Shown: positions 28,360 through 36,597 of the stretch, piece after piece
Layout of the letters: each line of letters opens with the position of its first letter
Numbering within the stretch: the first letter of the stretch is position 1
Source of the DNA: Halobacteriovoraceae bacterium
Lineage (GTDB): Bacteria > Bdellovibrionota > Bacteriovoracia > Bacteriovoracales > Bacteriovoracaceae
DNA: 64,000 nucleotides
Assembly (NCBI GenBank): GCA_020635135.1
Contig: JACKAJ010000015.1
Location: 744,001 to 808,000 of the forward strand
Direction: 5' to 3'
The notes under the pieces: generated by a model
What the model was told of the DNA's origin: nothing
The model's database searches: none
What the model saw: only the letters and a program-made list of their open reading frames with translations
Made by a program: the position numbers and the translations under genes

Positions 28360-28914
28360 TTAATTTATTTGGAACCCCACATAGAAGACATCTATGACTG
28401 CTCCATTAATTAAAAAAGAATTTACTGCATTTTTGATTTCTTCTTTTAAGAAAAGTTTTCCTTCTCTCTGTAGTAAATCCTCTGGTTTTTTACTGTTTAA
28501 AATACTGATGATGGCATCTCGAATTTGTGGTTGTCGTGCTTGAAATTCTTCTACTTCCGAGTCCTTATTAAATTTTAGAACAGTTTTCATTCTCAAATAT
28601 CTTCTCGGTCCATCACCTTGAGCCAAGTTGACTGTAAAGCCTTCAAGCGGAAGGAGCTTTCCTTCGTCTTTAGCTTCAACGGCTAGTTCTTCTTGGCTTT
28701 CGTCACTCCCACGTTCATCCATATATTGCTTGATTAACTGACCAACATCCGGTTTTTCCGCTTCCGTCTTCATGAACTGGAATTGCTGATAGCCAACGAG
28801 CCCAATGACTATAGAGTTGATGAGTAACAGGACCACAACCAATGGACTTTTTCCAGTCGACTGGGACTTTACTGCTGGTTTACTCTCTCCTTCATTTTCA
28901 TTTTCTTCTGCCAT
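28360..28914 (-). CDS. fliL: flagellar basal body-associated protein FliL
   Basis: 184 residues. Short cytoplasmic N-terminus, one membrane helix (about 24-45) and a periplasmic stomatin-like domain (LLPLEGFTVNLAQGDGPRRYLRMKTVLKF..., ending INGAVIDVFYVGFQIN). FliL rings surround stator units. It is the first gene of the block; the promoter is at 28995-29023. Confidence 0.92.
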   Translation of the reverse strand: MAEENENEGESKPAVKSQSTGKSPLVVVLLLINSIVIGLVGYQQFQFMKTEAEKPDVGQLIKQYMDERGSDESQEELAVEAKDEGKLLPLEGFTVNLAQGDGPRRYLRMKTVLKFNKDSEVEEFQARQPQIRDAIISILNSKKPEDLLQREGKLFLKEEIKNAVNSFLINGAVIDVFYVGFQIN

Positions 28915-28994
28915 GGATAATCCTTTATTCCCAATTTCCCATTAAAACTTTCGTTTTAAATTTTAGGGAAATTTTTCCCTTTTATACTGTATCA

Positions 28995-29023
28995 ATTATA
29001 TAAAGAAGGAAATTTTGAATCAA
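28995..29023 (-). promoter_or_regulatory. sigma70-type promoter of the fliL operon
   Basis: On the minus strand, -35 TTGATT (29023-29018) and a perfect -10 TATAAT (29000-28995) are 17 nt apart, about 80 nt before fliL. A small palindrome (AGGGAAA/TTTCCCT type, about 28964-28980) lies in the leader and could be an operator. This suggests the early flagellar genes are read by the housekeeping sigma. Confidence 0.6.
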
Positions 29024-29146
29024 TATGTCAAAAAATGACCTATGAAACTGGCATTTTTACCGGAATTCTTTACCCAAGAGGTAATTTTTATCCGATTTTA
29101 CTGTCAAAAAAGTCTAAAAAGCCGAGTTGATCGTTCAGTTTATTAC

Positions 29147-29178
29147 AAAAAAAAGGGCCCCAAAATTTGGAGCCCTCT
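29147..29178 (-). terminator. rho-independent terminator of hup
   Basis: Read on the minus strand: stem AGGGCTCC / GGGGCCCT (one mismatch) with an AT-rich inner part, followed by a run of eight T. It lies about 30 nt after the hup stop. Confidence 0.85.
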
Positions 29179-29208
29179 TTTTCATATATTGAAATTGTAA
29201 CTTTTCAA

Positions 29209-29487
29209 TTAGAACATTTCTTTCCAAGCTTTTCCTGGACGGAATTTAGGAAGAGTTCTTGCTTTGATTTTGATTTTCTCACCAGTAGATGGATTGATAC
29301 CAGTTCTAGCAGCTCTTTTAACTTTTGTAAAAGTTCCAAAACCGATTAGAGAAACATCGTCACCTTTTTTAACAGCTTTTTTAATTGTGTCTGTAAAAGT
29401 GTTTACGAAAGCTTCACAATCTTTTTTTGTAAAGTTGCTGAATTCTTTGTTGTTCATAATAGCTTCAATTAATTCTTTTTTGTTCAT
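29209..29487 (-). CDS. hup: HU-family DNA-binding protein
   Basis: 92 residues, the standard HU length. The signature GFGTFTKVKRAARTGINPSTGEKIKI is the DNA-binding beta-arm with the intercalating Pro. It is basic and monocistronic: its own terminator lies at 29147-29178 and AGGAG precedes the ATG. A nucleoid protein. HU rather than IHF, since nothing marks it as either IHF subunit. Confidence 0.95.
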   Translation of the reverse strand: MNKKELIEAIMNNKEFSNFTKKDCEAFVNTFTDTIKKAVKKGDDVSLIGFGTFTKVKRAARTGINPSTGEKIKIKARTLPKFRPGKAWKEMF

Positions 29488-29595
29488 GAAAATTACTCCT
29501 CAAACAATGTGTTAGTAAATCTATAAGAACATGTTTGCTTAAAAAAAAGGGGATGACAATAGCTTTTTAAAAAATAAATTGTCTGTAAGCCCTCT

Positions 29596-30390
29596 CTATA
29601 GCTTGAGCTTCCCTCTTTTCACAAGTTCTTCAACGATGCCTTCAAAGTGGCTTGTCGGATATGCGCCTTTAACTGGAATACCATTGATAACGAAACCAGG
29701 AGTCCCACTGAAGCCAAACTTTCTTGCTTCGGCCTCGTCTTGATCAATTCTTTTACTGATCTTTTCAGACTCCACGTCTTTGCTCAATTGGTTCATGTTA
29801 GCCTTGACGTCTTTGGCGACTTCTTTGAGGTACTTTTCACCACCACTTCGAATTTTTTGTTGATTCTTAAACAATTCATCATGAAAGGCGATCGCCTTTT
29901 TTGGATCTTGTAAGCGAATGGCTTCATAATATTGAGAAGCTTTGCGAGAGTACTGCCCTATAACAGGAAGATGCTTGTAAACAAAACGTATTTTCTTTCC
30001 GTATTTATCAAGAAGTTCAAGGACGGTCCCAAAAGCTTTTGAGCAGTAGTAGCATTGAAAATCTGAATATTCGACCAAGGTAATAGGTGCATCCTTATTA
30101 CCACGAAAAAGTTCGTCGCCTCTTATTTCTGGTTCATGTGGAGTTGCATAGCGCTCTTCAAGTTCTTTTTTCTCGTCTTCAACTCTTTGTTTGGCGGCTT
30201 CTTCTTGAGCTGATTGAGCTGCTTCTTTAAAGGCATCAAGAATTTTTGCCGGATTTGCTTTGATAGCATCCACAAGAATATCGGGATTTTCTTTAAGCAT
30301 TTTTTTAAGGCCTTCTTTTGACCCAGTTCCTGAATTACAGCTGACTAAGATAGCTAGAGAAAAACCTAAGATAAGAGACATTAACTTCAT
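29596..30390 (-). CDS. DsbA-family thioredoxin-fold lipoprotein
   Basis: 264 residues. Lipobox LVSC with the lipidated Cys at 18. A helical, highly charged region (25-82) comes before the thioredoxin-like domain, as in the Com1/BdbD group. Active site C113-Y-Y-C116 (FQCYYCSKAF) and cis-Pro loop GFSGTPGFVING are intact. Expected role: thiol-disulfide exchange in the periplasm, attached to a membrane. Useful in an organism with many Cys-rich secreted proteins (for example 7961-9331 and 50950-52539). Confidence 0.9.
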   Translation of the reverse strand: MKLMSLILGFSLAILVSCNSGTGSKEGLKKMLKENPDILVDAIKANPAKILDAFKEAAQSAQEEAAKQRVEDEKKELEERYATPHEPEIRGDELFRGNKDAPITLVEYSDFQCYYCSKAFGTVLELLDKYGKKIRFVYKHLPVIGQYSRKASQYYEAIRLQDPKKAIAFHDELFKNQQKIRSGGEKYLKEVAKDVKANMNQLSKDVESEKISKRIDQDEAEARKFGFSGTPGFVINGIPVKGAYPTSHFEGIVEELVKRGKLKL

Positions 30391-30588
30391 AACTTCACCC
30401 TTTGAAAAAAAACCTATAACTCATATCCTAATGAAGCTATCGGTCCTTTTCAATAGAAGGCTTGTAAAAGTCTTGTCAATATTGTGAAGAAATTTAGTTT
30501 AACCACAAATTCGATGAAGCTGACCTCTACCGTCAGTCGCAAGTTTAAGGTATTGCTGTTTTAGAAATATTCTTGCGATGGAGATTTT

Positions 30589-30754
30589 CCTGAGTTTGGA
30601 GAAACGAGAGATTCAAGGAGTCGAGAGCGAAAAGACGAGGCATACGCTTTCTTCTTGCCTCCTCATCCTACCTTACAAGGCTTCTGCCTTGTAAGTGTCG
30701 CAGTCTTTGAGACTCGATGACGACGATGAAGATCGATGTTTGTCCAAACTCAGG
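30589..30754. repeat. palindromic interspersed element, copy A (166 bp)
   Basis: Terminal inverted repeats begin CCTGAGTTTGGA at both ends (first 12 bases identical, 16 of 17 matching). Inside is a perfect 10-bp hairpin (CTTACAAGGC, loop TTCT, GCCTTGTAAG at 30674-30697) and a smaller one. Copy B is at 61727-61853. The right end directly touches the stop codon of the minus-strand gene at 30755. Together with the short flank to 30390 it fills the gap between the two genes; I see no other gene there. Confidence 0.78.
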
Positions 30755-30967
30755 TTAGTTTATAATGTGGACAACTTTTTTATGAACACCACCACAATCC
30801 AAGCACCTGGAAGTTTCCTGGATTACCATATTATTATAATCTGGAAGGTGACTCTGAAGAAGTTTGGCTCCACAAGTATCGCATTCATCGATTTTCTTTT
30901 TTACATCATCAATAGAACCATAGTACTCAAGGAAGTTTTCGATTTTCATCTCAGCTTTGCAGGACAT
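30755..30967 (-). CDS. small zinc-ribbon protein
   Basis: 70 residues. Two CxxC pairs (CDTCG and CLDCG) are about 25 residues apart and should bind one zinc; a single Cys is at position 3. No membrane segment. The function is unknown; the spacing resembles DksA/TraR-like or rubredoxin-like knuckles but the rest does not match a family I know. The stop codon is immediately followed (minus strand) by repeat copy A. Confidence 0.65.
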   Translation of the reverse strand: MSCKAEMKIENFLEYYGSIDDVKKKIDECDTCGAKLLQSHLPDYNNMVIQETSRCLDCGGVHKKVVHIIN

Positions 30968-31232
30968 AATTTACTCCAAGGTTTATGAGTCACTATCCGA
31001 CTCAATCACTCACTAATATTCCTATCGACGCAAAATTGAATTTAGATATCTTTTTTTTATGACAGGCAAGAATCATCCTATTGGCCCGAAGTATCCGAGT
31101 CGCTGACTCTGCTATACTGCAACGGTCACCTTTTCGCTCCATTGCTTTAAATCATGGAGAAATCTACAATAAAACTAAACCGTTTTAACAAACGGAAGTG
31201 ATTGTTCATTCCAAGGAAGGATAAAAATCAAA

Positions 31233-32387
31233 ATGAAAGGATTTCTACTCACTTTTTTAGCTCTCTTCACTATCAACTTCGCAAGTGCATCTGTTCCCCA
31301 GATTAATGTCTTGATAGGAAAATCGCTGCCCAAGGTCACAATCAAAGGCTTTAACCTTAAAAGAAAGTTTAAAGGGATAGCGCAATCTCGGCTTTTTAGA
31401 GGTAAAAATACTGTGGTTTTTAACTGTGAAGAAAAAAACCAGCAATTTAAAAATATCCCAATTGTGGCCAGCCTTAAAACAAGTAATGAATTAATAAAGT
31501 GGAACGACAGCACCTATAAAGGTGAATTGCTGCTTACATCACAGCCTGGAAAAAATAGCTGCGATCTTGTGATGAAGACTTCTCTTGAACGGTATATTAG
31601 TTTGCTGTTAACTAAAGAAATGCACCCCAACTGGCCATTGGAAGCGCTTAAAGCTCAGGCTGTTGCAGCGAGAACATATGCTCTTTATCAAATGAAAAAG
31701 AAAAATGATAATGGCGATCTCTTTCATCTCGAAAACTCTGAAAAACATCAAGTTAACGGTTCGCTAGAAGATGAAAGTGAAAAAACAAAACAAGCTTCTT
31801 TTGATACAGCTGGTGAAATTCTCGTTCATGGCTCAGGTGAACTACAGCCTATTTTTTATCATGCCAAATGTGGTGGCCGGACACTCTTACCGTCCGAAGT
31901 TTGGGGAGGCTATGTCCGCGGCTATAAATCGGTCGCTTGCCCTTTTTGTTTTAACCATGGTCAAAAAAGCTTCCACAATCAAATGAGCCGAGCACAATTT
32001 TCTGATCTTTTGAGAAAACTTTATGTTTATCAGTTTGGAAGTTCATTTTTCAAGAAAAACTATAAAGAGAAAACTCCCATTTATGCTTACAACGACAGCC
32101 CGTTTAATCGCACTGGGAAAATATTCTTTGCAGGAAAAACCCAAAATATCTCTAAACCCCTCTTAAGAAAAATTGCAGGGAGAAATCTCATTCCATCGAA
32201 CAATTACACGATATCTGTTGAGGGTGACCAGGTTCATTTCCGTGGGCGCGGTCTGGGCCACGGAGTTGGGCTATGCCAATTAGGCGCCCTGGAACTTGCC
32301 CGCAGAGGGTATAGCTATCGCGATATTTTATCTTATTACTTTCCCAATCATCGTATCGCCAATATGTATAAAGAAAAGTATCTTTAA
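31233..32387 (+). CDS. SpoIID/LytB-domain protein, probable peptidoglycan lytic transglycosylase
   Basis: 384 residues with a signal peptide (1-19). The SpoIID domain covers about 110-384; the catalytic Glu is likely E129 in LTKEMHPNWPLEALKAQAVAARTYA, the hallmark of the family. YHAKCGGRT followed by ACPFC gives His/Cys residues suited to the metal site known in SpoIID. C-terminal RGRGLGHGVGLCQLGALELA is also conserved. Known SpoIID enzymes cut glycan strands lacking peptides. The amidase gene that could produce such strands starts 4 nt downstream. GAAGGAT precedes the ATG. Confidence 0.9.
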   Translation: MKGFLLTFLALFTINFASASVPQINVLIGKSLPKVTIKGFNLKRKFKGIAQSRLFRGKNTVVFNCEEKNQQFKNIPIVASLKTSNELIKWNDSTYKGELLLTSQPGKNSCDLVMKTSLERYISLLLTKEMHPNWPLEALKAQAVAARTYALYQMKKKNDNGDLFHLENSEKHQVNGSLEDESEKTKQASFDTAGEILVHGSGELQPIFYHAKCGGRTLLPSEVWGGYVRGYKSVACPFCFNHGQKSFHNQMSRAQFSDLLRKLYVYQFGSSFFKKNYKEKTPIYAYNDSPFNRTGKIFFAGKTQNISKPLLRKIAGRNLIPSNNYTISVEGDQVHFRGRGLGHGVGLCQLGALELARRGYSYRDILSYYFPNHRIANMYKEKYL

Positions 32388-32391
32388 AGAT

Positions 32392-33120
32392 ATGCTTTTA
32401 AAAAATATTCTATTCTGGAGCTTGCTCCTGCCGCTGTTTTCATTTGCTCAAACAATTCTCATCGATCCTGGTCACGGAGGCATCGAAGTCGGGGCCATCT
32501 CAAAGCTCTCTAATGGTCAAAGAGTCTTTGAAAAAGACTTAACTCTCAAATTTGCAAAGATCCTTAAGAAAAAGCTATCGTCACGGTACAAAATTTTTCT
32601 CACAAGAGCTGAAGACAGAGAAGTTAGTCTCCAAAAACGTGCAGAAATTGCTGACGAAGTCAAAGCTGATCTCTACCTCTCCTTACATTTTAATTCTTCA
32701 CCCTATAAGAACGCTCGCGGAGCGGAAACCTATTATCTCGACAATCACGACAACGCTGCCGTTAAAAAAGTTGAGGCAGCAGAAAACTCTGTTTTCAATG
32801 TTGATGATATGGTTGTCAACAAGATCCTCATTGATCTTGCCGTTCAGTTGACCTCCAAAACCTCTAAAGAACTTGCAAGTATTGTCCATCAAAATATCAT
32901 AAATAAAGTAGCCAAAAAGCATAAGATCAAAGACCGTGGTTATAAGGCTGGGCTTCTTTACGTTTTAGCACTCTCTAAACGCCCCGGGCTTTTGTTTGAA
33001 ATTGGTTTTATGTCAAATTCTTTGGAGCTCAAAAAAATTCAAGGCACAGATTATCTCAATGATTATGCTGATGGTGTTGTTAAAGGGATCAATGAGTATT
33101 TTAAAATTAAACGAAAATAA
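32392..33120 (+). CDS. N-acetylmuramoyl-L-alanine amidase (Amidase_3, AmiC-type)
   Basis: 242 residues. Signal peptide 1-19 (ending FSFAQ), then directly the amidase domain. Zinc ligands and catalytic residues are all visible: H28 in DPGHGG, E47 in FEKDLTLKFA, H99 in SLHFNSS and E203 in LFEIGFMSN. There is no AMIN domain, so targeting differs from AmiC of E. coli. The ATG at 32392 gives the signal peptide; upstream in-frame codons overlap the previous gene. It removes stem peptides from peptidoglycan and pairs logically with the SpoIID protein before it. Confidence 0.93.
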   Translation: MLLKNILFWSLLLPLFSFAQTILIDPGHGGIEVGAISKLSNGQRVFEKDLTLKFAKILKKKLSSRYKIFLTRAEDREVSLQKRAEIADEVKADLYLSLHFNSSPYKNARGAETYYLDNHDNAAVKKVEAAENSVFNVDDMVVNKILIDLAVQLTSKTSKELASIVHQNIINKVAKKHKIKDRGYKAGLLYVLALSKRPGLLFEIGFMSNSLELKKIQGTDYLNDYADGVVKGINEYFKIKRK

Positions 33121-33149
33121 AAAGTCGAGATAGTTTCCTATCTCGACTT
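33117..33149 (-). terminator. rho-independent terminator of the 33181 gene
   Basis: A perfect 12-bp stem (33122-33133 with 33138-33149) and a 4-nt loop; on the minus strand a T-run follows directly. It lies 31 nt after the lipoprotein stop. It may also stop plus-strand transcription from the amidase gene, but without a T-run. Confidence 0.85.
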
Positions 33150-33180
33150 CCCAAGGATGAGAGATATTTGATCCTCTTTG

Positions 33181-33807
33181 TTAGAGAGGATAGTCGTTGT
33201 TGAAATCAGTAGGGCAAACTCCATTAACAGCTCCAGTAGCGTTAATCGGTCCAACCCAGAATGGAATTTGCATTCCACCAATAGTCGCATCAAATATTAA
33301 TTCAGAAATTTGATTTACTGAACAGCTCGTCACTTTAGAGGCACTAAAATATGAATTAATTTGCACTCCACTTAGTTGATTACCTCGCTGATCGAGATCA
33401 CAGTAATCAATAAGCACGTCTTTAATGTTTCCAAATTCTTTGACAATAACGATATCGTTTTCAGGTGTTTTTCCAATATAAACACCTTTAACACCTGCGA
33501 GGTTGTTAAGATCCCATGCAGGATTCAAGCCCACCACAGTTCCTGTGCTATCATCTAGTGTAAAACCAATGCGAAATCTTCGCGCACCATTTGAACAAGC
33601 AAATTGTGGTTGCGAAATAATGCTGGCGTATTTTTGAGCCAAAGGAGCCCCTTCACCAGCTGTGGGATCAATTCCCGTAACTCCAACAGGAGGTATTCCT
33701 CCATTGGTCCCATAATAACCATCACCGTAAGTTCGGTTGTTTTTGTTCCCACACGATGACACTAAGGCCACCAGTGCAAAAATCAATGTTAATCTTAAAG
33801 TTTTCAT
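33181..33807 (-). CDS. hypothetical lipoprotein
   Basis: 208 residues. Signal peptide with lipobox LVSSC (Cys 19), then a Gly/Tyr/Asn-rich stretch (about 20-50) and a beta-rich domain with four Cys (CSNGARRF, YCDLDQ, SCSVNQ, VCPTD). No family recognised. Monocistronic with a strong terminator. Confidence 0.72.
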   Translation of the reverse strand: MKTLRLTLIFALVALVSSCGNKNNRTYGDGYYGTNGGIPPVGVTGIDPTAGEGAPLAQKYASIISQPQFACSNGARRFRIGFTLDDSTGTVVGLNPAWDLNNLAGVKGVYIGKTPENDIVIVKEFGNIKDVLIDYCDLDQRGNQLSGVQINSYFSASKVTSCSVNQISELIFDATIGGMQIPFWVGPINATGAVNGVCPTDFNNDYPL

Positions 33808-34035
33808 TTCCTCTCTCCTTGTGCATTTGAAAATGCGTCTAAATATCAGTCATCTCCCTTTGGAAGTGCAGGATTGATGCCAACCATCAAAATGCGAAAA
33901 AACAGGAAGTTAGAGGTACCCTCACTGTGAAAGAAGTATCGGGTGTCTAAAATATTGACAAATTTTAAGCCATTCAAAGATTAGTCAATCTTCTCAAACC
34001 TCCACGCAAAGCTGGGCAATCAACAGAGGATTTCC

Positions 34036-34041
34036 TATAAT
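34036..34041 (+). promoter_or_regulatory. -10 element of ilvE
   Basis: Perfect TATAAT, about 28 nt before the TTG start. No convincing -35 is visible at the right distance. The predicted leader is short and holds AGGAG at 34060-34064. Confidence 0.4.
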
Positions 34042-34069
34042 AACGCCCTAACCATTTTAGGAGTCTATT

Positions 34070-35131
34070 TTGATTATTGATCCTCTTGCACTCGAAGCTC
34101 TTAAGAACTTTAAAAAGCCTGAACAATTGGGATTTGGTGGGAACATGGCTCCGGCCATGGTGTCTTCTTATTATAAGGACGGCCAGTGGTCTGAACTCAA
34201 GCTCGAAACTTACGGACCTATCTCCTTAGATCCCGCTGCCAAAGTTCTCCATTACGCCCAAGAAATCTTCGAAGGTCTTAAAGCCTATAAAAATGATCGT
34301 GGCGAGCTCTATCTTTTTCGCCCTGGTATGAATGCAAAGCGATTTAACTTTTCAGCCAAAAGATTAGGAATGCCGACTTTTTCTGAAGAAGATTTTTTAA
34401 AGTCAGTTCAAAAGCTTGCCTTTCTAAGTGAACATGTTATCGATACAAAACCTGGAAGTTCTTTTTACCTGAGACCTTTTATGATTGGTGATGAACCTCA
34501 ATTGGGTGTTAAACCATCGTCAACCTATCGGTACTATCTTATTGGGGCTCCTTCTGGAAATTATTTCGCTCGAGATGCTATTCGGGTCTATGTTGAGGAT
34601 AAGTATCACCGTGCGGCTCTACGAGGAACTGGAAACGCCAAAACAGGTGGGAATTATTCTGCAAGTCTTGCCTCTTATATCGAAACTAAAAATCGCGGTT
34701 ATGATCAAACACTTTGGCTTGAGTCTGTCGAAGATAAATATATTGAAGAACTTTCAGGAATGAATTTCTTTGCTGTTATCAACGATGTTTTTGTCACTCC
34801 TCCTCTAACGGGCTCTATTTTAGAAGGCATAACTCGCGACTCATTGATTGCTCTAGGAAAACACCTTGGCTACGCTGTTGAAGAAAGAAAAATTGAGCTC
34901 AAAGAACTTATGAAACAAGTTGAAAGTGGTGAATGTTCAGAAGCATTTGCCTGCGGAACCGCTTCAGTGCTCGTTCCCATTGAATCTCTCTATTATCGCG
35001 AAAATGAAGTTCAATTTAAGGTTATTGGTGGACCAAAAACAATGACTCTCAAAAAAGAACTGCTCAAAATTCAGATGGGTGTAACTGATGATGTTTTTAA
35101 TTGGCGTGTGCCTATAAAAAATCTCAATTAA
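34070..35131 (+). CDS. ilvE: branched-chain amino-acid aminotransferase
   Basis: 353 residues, fold type IV PLP enzyme of the long (eukaryote-like, BCAT2) group: last step of Leu, Ile and Val synthesis and first step of their breakdown. The PLP lysine is in GNAKTGGNYSASL; LWLESVEDKYIEELSGMNFF and PPLTGSILEGITRDS are conserved. The start is TTG at 34070 with AGGAG six bases upstream; the next Met would delete the conserved N-terminus. Its stop shares TTAA with the convergent gene. Could feed the branched-chain E1 enzyme at 10524-12581. Confidence 0.93.
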   Translation: MIIDPLALEALKNFKKPEQLGFGGNMAPAMVSSYYKDGQWSELKLETYGPISLDPAAKVLHYAQEIFEGLKAYKNDRGELYLFRPGMNAKRFNFSAKRLGMPTFSEEDFLKSVQKLAFLSEHVIDTKPGSSFYLRPFMIGDEPQLGVKPSSTYRYYLIGAPSGNYFARDAIRVYVEDKYHRAALRGTGNAKTGGNYSASLASYIETKNRGYDQTLWLESVEDKYIEELSGMNFFAVINDVFVTPPLTGSILEGITRDSLIALGKHLGYAVEERKIELKELMKQVESGECSEAFACGTASVLVPIESLYYRENEVQFKVIGGPKTMTLKKELLKIQMGVTDDVFNWRVPIKNLN

Positions 35132-36597
35132 GCTGCAGACTTTCTTTCGAGTGAAAGTTTCTGTTCTGTTAACTCGACAATCCGATTAAAAATAGCCGAT
35201 TTTCGATTGGGCTTAATTTGATCTGTATAAGATCTTAAAAGTTCAACTTTCTTATCGGGGAGAAGCTCTTCCAACTGCTCTAGTGTTGACTGTGGAGCGA
35301 TCCAGGCCAAGGCAAGTTCTTTTGCATTGAATTGCCCTAGAATATTTCGAGCATCTTCAGATTCGAGGAACGTAAGCCAAGTCAACGATGGGAACGCTTT
35401 TACAAGGCTAAAATCAATATCTTTTTCTTGAAAGAATGCTTCTTCTTCTTCAACTGATTCAAAATAAAAAGTAAGATTACTTTCAAATTGTCTTTTATCA
35501 GTGCTTTTATACTCACTCCAATTAATGCTCTGGAGTTCAAATTCCGTATCTTTTTGATTGTATTTTTTCATATACAATTTTTTCTTTTCTGTAGCATCGA
35601 TCAAGAGATTTGCCACTCGCATTTTAGGTAGCAAATGAAAAACTGAGTTATATTTTTTCACAAGATCTGTTAAATTTTCATTTGAGATTTCATGGAGAGC
35701 AAGTGGGTTGAAGTAATAAGTTTCATTCACATATTTTTTATCAACTCCCTCTAAGTCAGCAATAAAATTTGCATAATCTCCTAAACGAGAATTTTTCGCA
35801 AGCAATCTTCCTTTACGGACTATATCGAGCTTTGACCATAAAAAGGCTGCATACTCGTCTTCTTTTGACCAATAACTATCCATCAACAGCTCTTCTAGTG
35901 AATCTAAGCTAAAATCTTTTAAGAAGGCATCTCCGCCTGCAGAAATTTCAAAGTTAAAGGGCTTACTGGTGGTCGGAAAATCCATTCCCGAATTGGCTCC
36001 TCCCCCAAAAGACATTCCTTCAAAAGAAGTTTTTAATGAGTTCACATTATCAGATATAAGTTTTCCTAATTCTTGACGTTGTCTATTTGAACTTAATACT
36101 CCCATGATCTTGAAAACTGAGAAGAGTAAAAAAGAAACACCAAGCAAAGAAAGAAGAGCTGCTTGGAAAAATGTCAATCCCCAAAGTCCTCCACTTGCCT
36201 CTGCTGTCGTAGAAATCACTTGATACTTTACTTTGTTGTTTCGCGTATATTCATTGAGAACACTTTTTACACTTTTTATTAAGAATTCAGGAAATTTCCC
36301 CTCTTCAATTCCCGAATATACTGTTAATTCCAAGCTTCGAACTATTTTTCGGTAGTCACTATTTTCCACTGGAGGTGTTGCAAGCACAAAGGGGTTATCA
36401 TCAATAGTTTTTTGGTCATTTTTAAAATTAATTTTGACATCTACTCGAGAATTTTTATCAAATCCAAATAGAATATTCTCAATCCTATTTTTAATCTCTT
36501 TTCTAAGGACATTCCCTTCCACGGGCCCTATTGCATAGGATTCCAAACAAAAGACTGAAAAAATTAAAAATAAAAGTAATTTCTTTAATGTTTTCAT
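35128..36597 (-). CDS. membrane protein resembling a FliF C-terminal/FliG fusion
   Basis: 489 residues. Signal peptide or first helix 5-22; a periplasmic part (about 28-130) opening EIKNRIENILFGFDKNSRVDVKINF, like the FliF segment that reads ERRIENIL...GNVRV; one membrane helix (about 138-166); then a cytoplasmic domain. Residues about 225-489 look like FliG. The best stretch is 400-482 (ILGQFNAKELALAW..., ELLPDKKVELLRSYTDQIKPNRKS), which aligns by eye with the FliG C-terminal torque domain (VL..VD...LALAL...; NMS.RAAE.L......GPVR). Topology matches FliF helix 2 joined to FliG. The start overlaps motB by ATGA; last gene of a five-gene operon. The homology is my reading and not a database result. 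Confidence 0.72.
   Translation of the reverse strand: MKTLKKLLLFLIFSVFCLESYAIGPVEGNVLRKEIKNRIENILFGFDKNSRVDVKINFKNDQKTIDDNPFVLATPPVENSDYRKIVRSLELTVYSGIEEGKFPEFLIKSVKSVLNEYTRNNKVKYQVISTTAEASGGLWGLTFFQAALLSLLGVSFLLFSVFKIMGVLSSNRQRQELGKLISDNVNSLKTSFEGMSFGGGANSGMDFPTTSKPFNFEISAGGDAFLKDFSLDSLEELLMDSYWSKEDEYAAFLWSKLDIVRKGRLLAKNSRLGDYANFIADLEGVDKKYVNETYYFNPLALHEISNENLTDLVKKYNSVFHLLPKMRVANLLIDATEKKKLYMKKYNQKDTEFELQSINWSEYKSTDKRQFESNLTFYFESVEEEEAFFQEKDIDFSLVKAFPSLTWLTFLESEDARNILGQFNAKELALAWIAPQSTLEQLEELLPDKKVELLRSYTDQIKPNRKSAIFNRIVELTEQKLSLERKSAA

Noticed and set aside
20739..28914. Non-flagellar type III secretion system
   Set aside because: fliL, fliM with a CheY-binding segment, fliN, flhF, flhG and fliA in one block mark it as flagellar.
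30589..30754. Integron-type attC site after a stop codon
   Set aside because: Placement and palindromic form fit, but the core sites GTTRRRY/RYYYAAC are not at the ends and no integrase gene is in the window.
30695..30988. Plus-strand reading frame with DDDDEDR, similar to one at 61742-61960
   Set aside because: Both fall in the repeat element; the shared peptide comes from the repeated DNA and not from a gene.
31069..31130. tRNA-like or RNA gene near GAGTCGCTGACTC
   Set aside because: Only a short 5-bp hairpin and no cloverleaf or T-loop motif; not enough to call.
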